From JAAYWY01 sp050945275 (GTDB taxonomy: Bacteria; Bacillota; DTU030; DUMP01): a stretch of 25,451 bases of DNA. This document shows, piece by piece, positions 6,773 through 13,968 of the stretch; the stretch's first letter is position 1, and every line of letters begins with the position of its first letter. The notes beneath the pieces were generated by a model, which was not told the DNA's origin, made no database searches, and was given only the letters and a program-made list of their open reading frames with translations. The stretch spans positions 1-25,451 of the forward strand of contig JBMNSQ010000010.1 in the NCBI GenBank assembly GCA_050945275.1, given 5' to 3'. The position numbers and the translations under genes were made by a program.

Positions 6773-8239
6773 ATGTTGTTGGAACAATTGTGGATTGAAG
6801 AAGGGCTAACTTTTGACGACGTACTGCTGGAACCAGGCCATTCGGATATATTGCCTCAGGAAGCCAAGCTTAGCACAGTGTTCACTAGGTCGATCCGCTT
6901 AAACATTCCGCTGGTTAGTTCGGCGATGGATACTGTGACCGAAGCTAGGCTGGCTATTGCTCTGGCACGCGAAGGTGGTATTGGCGTTATTCATAAGAAT
7001 ATGTCCATAGCTCGGCAGGCAGAGGAAGTGGACAAGGTCAAGCGGTCGGAAAGCGGTATTATTGTCGACCCTATCTATCTGTCGCCTGAACACCGGGTGT
7101 CAGCAGCTTTGGAGATTATGGAACGTTATCACATATCAGGAGTTCCTATAATCGATCCCGAAGGACATTTGGTGGGCATTATCACTAACCGTGATTTGAG
7201 ATTTGAAGAAGACTTTACCCGCCTTATTAGCGAAGTAATGACTAAGGATAATTTGATCACTGGCCCAGTGGGCACAACGTTAGAACGGGCTAAAGAGTTA
7301 TTAAAGGAACACAAAATCGAGAAATTACCTCTGGTGGACGAGCATAACCGCCTCAAGGGCCTGATTACTATTAAGGATATCGAAAAGGCCAAGCAGTATC
7401 CCAATGCGTCCAAGGACGATATGGGTCGGCTTAGAGTGGGAGCAGCTGTGGGCATTGCTGACGACACCGTTAGACGAGCTCAGGCGCTAGTTAAAGCTGG
7501 AGTGGATGTGTTGGTGGTGGACACCGCCCACGGTCATTCTCGCAACGTGCTAGAAATGGTGAACCGACTAAAGAGCGAGTTTAGCGAGCTGGAGATTGTA
7601 GCCGGAAACGTCGCCACTGAAGCTGGAACAGCCGATCTGATTGCTGCCGGTGCTGATGCAGTAAAGGTGGGTGTAGGCCCAGGCTCTATTTGCACTACGC
7701 GGGTGGTTGCCGGTATTGGTGTTCCTCAAATTACGGCTATCGCTAATGCTAGTAAAGCAGCTCGTAAACATGGTATTCCTATTATTGCTGATGGTGGCGT
7801 CAAGTTTTCCGGTGATATCATAAAGGCTTTGGCGGCGGGAGCATCATCGGTTATGATAGGTAATTTATTTGCCGGTACCGAAGAGAGTCCTGGAGAAACT
7901 ATCATCTACCAGGGGCGTAGTTACAAAGTATATCGCGGTATGGGGTCACTGGGGGCGATGAAAGAAGGTAGCTCAGATAGATATTTTCAGGATAACATGG
8001 AAAAACTAGTACCAGAAGGTATTGAGGGACGGATTCCCTATAAAGGTTCATTAGCTGATACTGTCTATCAATTGGTAGGAGGATTACGTGCCGGAATGGG
8101 TTATGTGGGAGCTGCTAACTTGACTGAACTTAGGACGAAAGCACGTTTTATCAAGGTTACAGCGGCGGGACTGAGGGAAAACCATCCACACGATGTTATC
8201 ATAACTAAAGAAGCCCCGAACTACAGTGCAGATCGCTAA
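6773..8239 (+). CDS. guaB: Inosine-5'-monophosphate dehydrogenase
   Basis: Oxidises IMP to XMP with NAD+, the committed step of GTP synthesis. It has 488 aa, the usual size. Visible parts: N-terminal GLTFDDVLLEP; a pair of CBS domains at about 95-210 inserted in the barrel; DTAHGHS and AGNVAT barrel motifs; the catalytic loop GVGPGSICTTR with Cys307; and the flap GMGSLGAM...RYFQ. The start is ambiguous: the ATG at 6773 lies only 2 bases after AAGGGGG (6764-6770), while a TTG at 6779 has ideal 8-base spacing. Both give a normal IMPDH N-terminus. It stands alone, with no guaA nearby. Confidence 0.97.
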   Translation: MLLEQLWIEEGLTFDDVLLEPGHSDILPQEAKLSTVFTRSIRLNIPLVSSAMDTVTEARLAIALAREGGIGVIHKNMSIARQAEEVDKVKRSESGIIVDPIYLSPEHRVSAALEIMERYHISGVPIIDPEGHLVGIITNRDLRFEEDFTRLISEVMTKDNLITGPVGTTLERAKELLKEHKIEKLPLVDEHNRLKGLITIKDIEKAKQYPNASKDDMGRLRVGAAVGIADDTVRRAQALVKAGVDVLVVDTAHGHSRNVLEMVNRLKSEFSELEIVAGNVATEAGTADLIAAGADAVKVGVGPGSICTTRVVAGIGVPQITAIANASKAARKHGIPIIADGGVKFSGDIIKALAAGASSVMIGNLFAGTEESPGETIIYQGRSYKVYRGMGSLGAMKEGSSDRYFQDNMEKLVPEGIEGRIPYKGSLADTVYQLVGGLRAGMGYVGAANLTELRTKARFIKVTAAGLRENHPHDVIITKEAPNYSADR

Positions 8240-8304
8240 TAAACGGATAATTTTACCGGTAGCCAGCAGCTTGTACCGGCAGGAAATATTGCCGGCAGGT
8301 CGAA

Positions 8305-8310
8305 TATAAT
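8305..8310 (+). promoter_or_regulatory. Isolated consensus -10 box downstream of guaB
   Basis: TATAAT at 8305-8310 is a perfect -10, but the bases at the expected -35 (8282-8287, GGAAAT) are poor. It would start a transcript covering the hairpin-rich stretch 8330-8470. Just upstream, two hairpins share bases: CCGGTA/TACCGG and CCGGCA/TGCCGG (8255-8294). Confidence 0.3.
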
Positions 8311-8368
8311 AAATATAAGCTTAAGTGAGTAGATGTGAGGTCCAAGAACACTTAAGGAGTGAGGACCT

Positions 8369-8521
8369 ATGATTTGGCTACCCCAAAGAATTGTAAATAC
8401 AAGAGAGCCAACGCAGTTGGCCGTCGTCTGCCGTAATTTTGCAGATGTGGTCAATGCGCTGGCTTTTTTATTTATTATTTGTGGACGGCCATTCTGGTGC
8501 AAGGCACCAGTTGCTCCGTAA
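8369..8521 (+). CDS. Possible 50-aa hypothetical protein overlapping a terminator-like hairpin
   Basis: An ATG at 8369 lies 10 bases after AAGGAG (8353-8358) and opens 50 codons starting MIWLPQRIVN and ending CKAPVAP. It stops 18 bases before the next small gene. The residues around 30-38 (LAFLFIICG) are hydrophobic. Against it being a real gene: its middle is a long hairpin followed by TTTTTT (8406-8469), so the coding appearance may be a by-product of RNA structure, or it may be a leader peptide. I recognise no family. Confidence 0.25.
   Translation: MIWLPQRIVNTREPTQLAVVCRNFADVVNALAFLFIICGRPFWCKAPVAP
8406..8470 (+). terminator. Strong rho-independent terminator / end of a structured RNA
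   Basis: The arms 8406-8422 (AGCCAACGCAGTTGGCC) and 8449-8464 (GGTCAATGCGCTGGCT) pair over about 15 positions with one bulge, one mismatch and one G-U pair. An inner stem TCTGC (8427-8431) / GCAGA (8441-8445) extends the rod. Six T (8464-8469) follow directly, then a T/A-rich tail. It could end guaB transcription or a small RNA beginning near 8315. Confidence 0.65.
8494..8510 (+). other. Short hairpin before a small gene
   Basis: A perfect 7-bp stem CTGGTGC (8494-8500) / GCACCAG (8504-8510) with a 3-base loop lies 16 bases before the AAGGAGGTG ribosome site of the 71-aa gene. It has no T-tract, so it is not a terminator. It may affect mRNA stability or translation. Confidence 0.35.
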
Positions 8522-8539
8522 AATAGAAGGAGGTGCTGC

Positions 8540-8755
8540 ATGGTGAGGTGCACTGTAATTGAGACTAGTGGTCTTAGGCAGGGAATTTGCGATTTGTGTG
8601 ATCATCATTGCGAACGCGATGTAGAGGGTATGGGGCGCAGATTCCCGTGTGACCAAGAATCGTCTGATGGTTGTGCTTTTTACCAGCGGGCCTACTACAT
8701 TAAACCTTTGGAACCCCATCTTGGCCGAATTGGCTGGGCTAAGAGCGTCAGCTAA
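8540..8755 (+). CDS. 71-aa cysteine-rich protein of unknown function
   Basis: I do not recognise this protein. It has six Cys (C4, C17, C20, C24, C37, C45) and a histidine pair. The core CDLCDHHC (17-24) has the look of a metal or Fe-S site, and a second pair follows at FPC...GC (37, 45). There is no signal peptide or membrane segment, so it should be cytoplasmic. Translation is well supported: AAGGAGGTG (8527-8535) is a near-perfect ribosome site 4 bases before the ATG. No promoter is obvious immediately upstream; transcription may come through the hairpin region from 8305. It may be a small zinc-ribbon or Fe-S microprotein. Confidence 0.65.
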   Translation: MVRCTVIETSGLRQGICDLCDHHCERDVEGMGRRFPCDQESSDGCAFYQRAYYIKPLEPHLGRIGWAKSVS

Positions 8756-8836
8756 AGAAGGCAAAATTTTACAATACCTTGACGTTGTAAGGATGGTAAA
8801 AAATTAGCTGGACATAGTTCATTCGTCCGCTGGCTG

Positions 8837-8845
8837 TGCTATACT
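8837..8845 (+). promoter_or_regulatory. nagB promoter, extended -10
   Basis: TGCTATACT (8837-8845) is an extended -10. A weak -35 (TTCATT, 8818-8823) lies 16 bases upstream. The start of transcription would be near 8852, at the left edge of the hairpin cluster before nagB. Confidence 0.5.
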
Positions 8846-8849
8846 AAGA

Positions 8850-8879
8850 CCGAAACTGTCGGATTCTACAGTACCGACA
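8850..8879 (+). promoter_or_regulatory. Competing hairpins in the nagB leader
   Basis: Three inverted repeats share bases: CCGA/TCGG (8850-8862), ACTGT/ACAGT (8855-8872) and TGTCGG/CCGACA (8857-8879). The last one abuts the AAGGAGG ribosome site (8879-8885). It could be an operator for a GntR-type regulator or an RNA switch controlling translation; the sequence alone cannot decide. Confidence 0.4.
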
Positions 8880-8893
8880 AGGAGGTTTTAGTA

Positions 8894-9625
8894 ATGAGAA
8901 TTGAAGTAGTTGCCGATTACGAAACTTTAAGTAAGAGAGCAGCCCAAATTGTATTAGAAATGTTAACCGAGAGGCCGGATGCCGTATTGGCTCTGCCCAC
9001 CGGAAATACCCCTATTGGGCTGTATAAAGAACTGGTAAAGGCTTATCGCGAAGGCCAACAAGATTTTTCCAAGTTAAAGGCCTTTGCCTTAGATGAATAT
9101 GCTAGTGTGCCACCGGAGGATGAACACAGTTTCGGCTTCTTTTTGCGCCACCACTTTATTGATCAAGTGGGCATGGGTGACCGTTTTGACCATCTTCATG
9201 GCAATGCCCCTGATCTTACGATGGAATGCAGCCGTTATGAACAGGCCATTTTAGCCAGCGGTGGTCTCGATTTGGCTATCTTAGGACTTGGAGTAAATGG
9301 ACATATTGCCTTTAATGAACCGGGTACTCCTTTTGATAGCCGGGCTCATGTGGTGAACCTAGCGGCTAGTACTCGTGATGCTAACGCTGGCTATTTCCCG
9401 GATGGTTTTCGTATTCCCGACAAGGGAGTAACAATGGGTATTGGTACAGTGCTTCAAGCAAATCAGATTTTAGTCATGGCCAGCGGAAAGAGCAAAGCGC
9501 CGATAGTAGCACGTATTATTACCACCGACCCCACGGTAGATATTCCCGCTTCGGCCCTTAAGAACCATCCTAATGTGCTGTTTCTCCTCGATGAAGAAGC
9601 GGCCAGTGAATGGAAGATGGTTTGA
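8894..9625 (+). CDS. nagB: Glucosamine-6-phosphate deaminase
   Basis: Converts glucosamine-6-phosphate to fructose-6-phosphate plus ammonia, feeding amino sugars into glycolysis. At 243 aa it is the short Bacillus-type enzyme. It shows LALPTGNTPIGLY (phosphate-binding loop, 32-44), FALDEY with catalytic Asp67, and GVNGHIAFNEPG (133-144) with the ring-opening His137 and Glu142. The ATG follows AAGGAGG with good spacing. It is monocistronic: no nagA, PTS or regulator gene is adjacent, and a strong terminator follows. Confidence 0.96.
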   Translation: MRIEVVADYETLSKRAAQIVLEMLTERPDAVLALPTGNTPIGLYKELVKAYREGQQDFSKLKAFALDEYASVPPEDEHSFGFFLRHHFIDQVGMGDRFDHLHGNAPDLTMECSRYEQAILASGGLDLAILGLGVNGHIAFNEPGTPFDSRAHVVNLAASTRDANAGYFPDGFRIPDKGVTMGIGTVLQANQILVMASGKSKAPIVARIITTDPTVDIPASALKNHPNVLFLLDEEAASEWKMV

Positions 9626-9655
9626 AACTTAAGAATTAAAGAGTTTTCGGGTAAG

Positions 9656-9711
9656 CATCAGCGGCAATTCAAGAGTAAGCTTTTCATAAAGCAGTTGCCG
9701 CTGATGTTTTT
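9656..9711 (+). terminator. Rho-independent terminator after nagB
   Basis: A perfect 12-bp stem CATCAGCGGCAA (9656-9667) / TTGCCGCTGATG (9695-9706) is followed by TTTTT (9707-9711). The loop holds a small inner hairpin GCTTT/AAAGC. Confidence 0.9.
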
Positions 9712-9717
9712 GCATTT

Positions 9718-9741
9718 CGCTATACTTTTGGAAGGATAACG
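9718..9741 (+). promoter_or_regulatory. ModE-like operator upstream of the ABC importer
   Basis: CGCTAT (9718-9723), 12 bases, then ATAACG (9736-9741). As I recall it, the ModE recognition pattern has the same half-sites and the same 24-bp span, although the A/T-rich inner positions are less well kept here. It lies 145 bases before the importer operon. If real, it points to molybdate or tungstate control of the operon. I see no convincing -35/-10 pair with it, and the rest of 9742-9885 shows no other clear element. Confidence 0.4.
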
Positions 9742-9885
9742 CTACCAGAATGTAGAAGAGTTACCTTGGGAAGTTGTGGGAAGAGGGGCAAGGGTAAAGC
9801 GAAAAACTATTCAGTATGTACTAGTTATTGTCTCTAATGTTTAGGAGGCTTAAGAATTAATTTTATAAGGAAAGAAGGGGAAGTA

Positions 9886-10905
9886 ATGAAAGCGCTTTTA
9901 AAAAGAATTGTGGCTGGGATCCTATTACTAGCTTTATTAGTAGTCTCTGGTTGCTCACTCCAGACCCCAGAAATTAAAGATTATGTAATCGTGCAGGATC
10001 AACTTGGAAGGGAGGTAAAAGTGCCAGCAGAGGTAAAGAGCATTGTCTCTACGTGGTACATTGGCACTTCTTTACTGTTGTCGCTGGGCGCAGGGGATAG
10101 GCTAGTTGCAGTAGAACAACAAGCTGATAAGCGGCCGTTATATCCACAGGTTGCACCTGAGTTAGTAAAGTTGCCTGAGATTGGTACAGCTAAGACTATG
10201 AATCTAGAGGAAGTGGTGAAACTTAAGCCAGATCTTGTGGTAGTCCCAACCCGGATGGAAGACTACGTAAAACAGCTAGAACAACAAAACATTACAGTGA
10301 TCGCAGTTGAACCAGAGGATCTAGAATCGTTGCCTGCTGCTATTACTATTGTAGGCAATGCTATTGGTGAAACAGAGCGGGCTCAGAAATTAGTGGACTA
10401 TTACTGGGATAAGGTAGACCACGCACAAAGCGTGGCCGCCCAGTCTAAAGATCAACCTAAGGTATATATGGGCGGAAGCGATAGTGTTTTACGTACTTGT
10501 TCAAACCAAATGTTCCAACACACCATGATGGAGCTGGCAGGGGGTAAGAACGTAGCCGCAGAATTGAACCAGGGCTACTGGACTGACATTTCGTATGAGC
10601 AGCTTATAGCCTGGAACCCAGAAGTAATCTTTACTGTCCGAGATGCCAACTATACAAAAGCAGATTTAGTAGAAGATCCTAAGTGGCAGGTATTAACTGC
10701 TGTAAAAAGCGGTCAGATTTATACCTTTCCTTCCGCGCTTGAACCTTGGGATTATCCCATTCCAGCCACCGTTTTAGGATTAATGTGGATGACCCACTTA
10801 CTTCATCCGGAAGCATACGATCAAGCAGAATTCCATAACGACGTAGTGTATTTTTACCAAGAGTTTTATGGAATTAAAACAACGCCAACTGAATTAGGGC
10901 TATAG
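9886..10905 (+). CDS. FecB/BtuF-type substrate-binding lipoprotein, probable molybdate/tungstate importer
   Basis: Extracytoplasmic binding protein of 339 aa, anchored by a lipid. The N-terminus is a lipoprotein signal with the lipobox VSGC (Cys23). The mature part is a class III helical-backbone binding protein: DQLGREVKVPAEVKSIVS, a GTAKTMNLEEVVKLKPDLVVV signature, and a C-terminal lobe with LEPWDYPIPATVLGLMWM. Family sequence alone does not fix the substrate (iron chelates, cobalamin, haem or oxyanions). Location in one operon with XdhC, YqeB and YqeC, plus the ModE-like site, makes a MolA-like molybdate/tungstate role the best inference. The start is supported by AAGGGG before the ATG. 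Confidence 0.85.
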   Translation: MKALLKRIVAGILLLALLVVSGCSLQTPEIKDYVIVQDQLGREVKVPAEVKSIVSTWYIGTSLLLSLGAGDRLVAVEQQADKRPLYPQVAPELVKLPEIGTAKTMNLEEVVKLKPDLVVVPTRMEDYVKQLEQQNITVIAVEPEDLESLPAAITIVGNAIGETERAQKLVDYYWDKVDHAQSVAAQSKDQPKVYMGGSDSVLRTCSNQMFQHTMMELAGGKNVAAELNQGYWTDISYEQLIAWNPEVIFTVRDANYTKADLVEDPKWQVLTAVKSGQIYTFPSALEPWDYPIPATVLGLMWMTHLLHPEAYDQAEFHNDVVYFYQEFYGIKTTPTELGL

Positions 10906-10944
10906 CATTTTAGTTCATGCTACGATTGAAAAGAGGCGGGAGCA

Positions 10945-11979
10945 GTGGGTGTCTATAGAAAAATGGCTAGGAAAGATTCTAACAAACAACTACTGAGGAT
11001 ATTGTTAGGATTGGTTGCGCCTGTTTTCACCTTAGCATTATCTGCAATGAGCGGTCGTTACCATATATCTTTCAGTTCCCTTATTAAGCAGCTGCTAGGG
11101 GGAGCTAGTCAACCAGATCAGGAAATTCAGCTAATCTTACTATATGGACGGTTGCCCCGCTCTTTGTTGGCGTTAATTACGGGAGGGTCCCTATCGGTTG
11201 CAGGTCTCATACTACAGGGGACTTTCCAGAATCCATTGGTTTCACCGGACATTATTGGAGTTACAGCGGGAGCATCGTTTGGGGCAGCCCTGGCAATTGT
11301 AGCGTGGGATCTCACCTTGGTCGGTGTTCAGTTTTGGGCTTTTGCTTGTGGTTTAATTGCTACTATAGCAGCTTTTCTTCTTGCTCGAGCTACCGGGCAA
11401 AGAAGTACTGCCAACTTGGTCCTGGCTGGAATTATTGTCAATGCCTTATGTTCAGCTGGAGTATCTCTCTTAAAATATGTAGCCGACCCTTTTCAAAAAT
11501 TGCCTTCTTTGGAGTTTTGGCTTATGGGTGGGTTTTACACTTCCACTTGGGAAGACCTGGGTTCGGTTATACTGCCGCTTAGTTTAGGAATAGGTACTAT
11601 TTGGTTATTGCGCTGGCAACTCAATTTGTTGGCGCAAGGGGAAGAAGTAGCTTTGTCCTTAGGTAGTAACGTATCGCGGGTGCGCTTTACATTAGTTATG
11701 GCAGCTGCGATTCTAGTTGCAGCGGGGGTGTCGGTGGCAGGAATGGTAGGTTGGATCGGCTTGGTAGGCCCTCACATTGTGCGCCTCTTGGTAGGCAACG
11801 ATTACAGTAAGAATTTACTGCTGTCGTTTTCCATTGGTGGCTCCTTACTGCTTCTGGCAGATATCTTAGCCCGAACGATAACGTCTGCTGAGATACCTAT
11901 TAGTATTGTAACAGCATTAGTAGGGGCCCCGTGTTTAGCCTATCTGTTAAGAAAGGCAGGGCGAGGATTTTGGCTATAA
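10945..11979 (+). CDS. FecCD-family ABC transporter permease
   Basis: Membrane component of the importer, 344 aa with about nine to ten hydrophobic segments. FecCD/BtuC hallmarks are visible: RLPRSLLALITGGSLSVAGLILQGTFQNPLVSPDIIGVTAGASFGAA near residues 67-115, a central GFYTSTWEDL region, and GMVGWIGLVGPHIVRLLVGNDY near 265-290, which contacts the ATPase. The GTG at 10945 lies next to a purine-rich stretch; an ATG at 10963 is an alternative with a poorer ribosome site. It starts 39 bases after the binding protein and overlaps the ATPase gene, so the three are an operon. Confidence 0.92.
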   Translation: MGVYRKMARKDSNKQLLRILLGLVAPVFTLALSAMSGRYHISFSSLIKQLLGGASQPDQEIQLILLYGRLPRSLLALITGGSLSVAGLILQGTFQNPLVSPDIIGVTAGASFGAALAIVAWDLTLVGVQFWAFACGLIATIAAFLLARATGQRSTANLVLAGIIVNALCSAGVSLLKYVADPFQKLPSLEFWLMGGFYTSTWEDLGSVILPLSLGIGTIWLLRWQLNLLAQGEEVALSLGSNVSRVRFTLVMAAAILVAAGVSVAGMVGWIGLVGPHIVRLLVGNDYSKNLLLSFSIGGSLLLLADILARTITSAEIPISIVTALVGAPCLAYLLRKAGRGFWL

Positions 11980-12794
11980 AAATTAAAAAGTCAGCTACAA
12001 AATATAAAGAAAGATTACCCGCTCTACATGCGGAAAGGGTTAACGTTAAATTAGGTGGCAAGCTTATCTTAGAGAACGTTTCTTTTACTATCGAACGAGG
12101 TACCTTGGCAATACTACTTGGCGCCAACGGTGCAGGAAAAACTTCTTTATTGCGTACCCTAGATGGTCTCATTAACCCTGCTTACGGCAGTATAAGCTTG
12201 CTTGGCCGAGACTTGTCTACGCTCAACCGACGAGAACTAGCCCAGCTGGTGGCATATGTGCCTCAGCGGATACAGGGTGCTTTTTCCTACTCCGTACTCC
12301 AACTGGTGGTCATGGGGTGTAGTCCGTATCTTTCCCCGTTTTCTATTCCCCAAAGATCGGATTATGAAGTGGCGAAGGATGCCTTAGCTGAAGTAGGTAT
12401 AGCGCATTTATCAGAACGTGATTTTACCACTTTAAGTGGTGGTGAACAGCAGCTTGCATTGCTGGCTAGGGCTTTGACCCAAAAGGCACCGCTAATGCTT
12501 CTGGATGAGCCTACCAGCCATTTGGATTATGCTAATCAGCACCATATTCTCACTACAGTGCAGAGTCTCACTCGTAAGAAAGGGATTACTTGTCTCATGG
12601 CCCTACACGACCCTAACCTTGCATTGCAATATGGAGATAAGCTGTTAGTCCTAAACGGGAACAGACTGCTAGGGCAAATTGACAGTAACAACAAACATTT
12701 TTATACCGAGGCGCAAAAGCTTTTGCAGGCTATCTATGAAACGGATTTACGGGTTTATAGGTTCCAAAAAAGGCCGATAGTGGTTAACGGATAG
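11970..12794 (+). CDS. FecE/BtuD-type ABC transporter ATP-binding protein
   Basis: Energising ATPase of the importer. It has Walker A GANGAGKTS, Q-loop VAYVPQR, signature LSGGEQQLALLARAL, Walker B LMLLDEPTSHLD and switch MALHDPN. No ATG is available near the conserved N-terminus. I prefer the TTG at 11970 (275 aa), which follows AGGGCGAGG and overlaps the permease stop by 10 bases. The frame also has a GTG at 11931, which would give 287 aa and overlap the permease more. It is tightly linked to xdhC (1-19 bases between, depending on start). Confidence 0.92.
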   Translation: MAIKIKKSATKYKERLPALHAERVNVKLGGKLILENVSFTIERGTLAILLGANGAGKTSLLRTLDGLINPAYGSISLLGRDLSTLNRRELAQLVAYVPQRIQGAFSYSVLQLVVMGCSPYLSPFSIPQRSDYEVAKDALAEVGIAHLSERDFTTLSGGEQQLALLARALTQKAPLMLLDEPTSHLDYANQHHILTTVQSLTRKKGITCLMALHDPNLALQYGDKLLVLNGNRLLGQIDSNNKHFYTEAQKLLQAIYETDLRVYRFQKRPIVVNG

Positions 12795-12813
12795 AATGGG
12801 GGAAATAACGATT

Positions 12814-13968
12814 ATGCAGGGACAAATTTTGGAACAGGGACTCTTAGCTGTGGCGACTTGCATCGAGACTAACAACATGAACCTAGCCAAAGCAGGGCAA
12901 AAGAGAATTTTCTTGCCGGATAGGCAAGAGGGTACGCTAGGAGAGGCCTGGTTGGATGTTGCTATTGAAGAGCTTCTAACGACCAGTTACAGTGGGAGTT
13001 TCACCGTTCAGCGAATTTCTGGTCCTGCAGGTAGCTGGGCCCGGGTTATGTTAGAGGTATATGGCCCTAAGAAAGAATTGATTATTTTAGGTGGAGGACA
13101 TATAGCTAAGTGGCTCGCCAAGTTAGGGAAATTCTTGGATTATCAGGTGACGGTGGTGGATAATAGACCAGAATATGCGACAGCGGATCGTTTCGGTGAC
13201 GATACAAGAGTAATCTGTTGTCCCTATTCTAATCTAAACGAACATATTACTTTTGGCAATCATACCAGCGTAGTGGTTGCTACCCATGGTCATCAGTATG
13301 ATTTGGTTTGTCTAGACATAGTCCTACGATATAACTTACCCTATGTGGGGGCCGTGGGTAGTCGCCGTAAGCAGGCTTTAGTTAAAGAACGTCTCGCTAG
13401 CTCAGGGCTATCATTAGAGAAAATACTTAAGTTGCACCTACCAGCGGGCCTGGATATTGGTGCCGAAACTCCAGCGGAAATTGCTCTTAGTATTGCCGCT
13501 GAACTTTCAGCCAAACAGCGTCAAGGGAGTGGAGTTTCTTTAAGTGAATTGGTGAGTAGCAACCAGGTCAACAATCATAAGAAACGCGTACTTGTAGGCG
13601 AAGCTCCTGACATAGATTTGCTTCAACAGGCGGTTCTTTATGGACAAAAAACAAAGTTAGGAGCTTTAGCTACTGTGGTTAAAGCTGGTTTTTCGACACC
13701 GCGTAAAGCAGGAGCTAAGATGCTAGTGACAAAAGATGGCGCTACTGTTGGTACCATTGGTGGTGGATTAGTAGAAGCTGCCGTCAAAGAAGAAGCAGAA
13801 TATGTTATGACAAAACAGGTTCCTTGTCTTCGGGAGTTTTCCCTCAGGCCTACCCCAGAGCAAAATCTTATGGTTTGCGGCGGAGATATGGAGGTATTTG
13901 TGGAACCTTTGGTTTTTGTTGCATCCTTGTTAACCAAGGAGGATTTAACCCATGCAAAATTATCCTGA
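12814..13968 (+). CDS. xdhC: XdhC-family molybdenum hydroxylase maturation factor with inverted domain order
   Basis: XdhC-type chaperones insert the sulfurated molybdenum cofactor into xanthine dehydrogenase-like enzymes. Here (384 aa) the order is unusual. A Rossmann XdhC_C-like domain comes early (LIILGGGHIAKWLAK around 89-104, VVATHGH, VGAVGSRRK). A complete XdhC/CoxI domain comes last (about 256-366), with TPRKAGAKMLV, GTIGGGLVEAAV and CGGDMEVFVEPL. Most XdhC proteins have the reverse order. The first 80 residues hold what may be a decayed XdhC/CoxI remnant (GTLGEAWLDVAIEEL). I prefer the ATG at 12814, 10 bases after GGGGGA; an ATG at 12796 is possible. It overlaps yqeB by 17 bases. Confidence 0.88.
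   Translation: MQGQILEQGLLAVATCIETNNMNLAKAGQKRIFLPDRQEGTLGEAWLDVAIEELLTTSYSGSFTVQRISGPAGSWARVMLEVYGPKKELIILGGGHIAKWLAKLGKFLDYQVTVVDNRPEYATADRFGDDTRVICCPYSNLNEHITFGNHTSVVVATHGHQYDLVCLDIVLRYNLPYVGAVGSRRKQALVKERLASSGLSLEKILKLHLPAGLDIGAETPAEIALSIAAELSAKQRQGSGVSLSELVSSNQVNNHKKRVLVGEAPDIDLLQQAVLYGQKTKLGALATVVKAGFSTPRKAGAKMLVTKDGATVGTIGGGLVEAAVKEEAEYVMTKQVPCLREFSLRPTPEQNLMVCGGDMEVFVEPLVFVASLLTKEDLTHAKLS

Noticed and set aside
8236..8764. Minus-strand ORFs of 105 and 98 aa
   Set aside because: They run through hairpins and the well-supported 71-aa gene on the other strand, with no ribosome sites or recognisable protein features.
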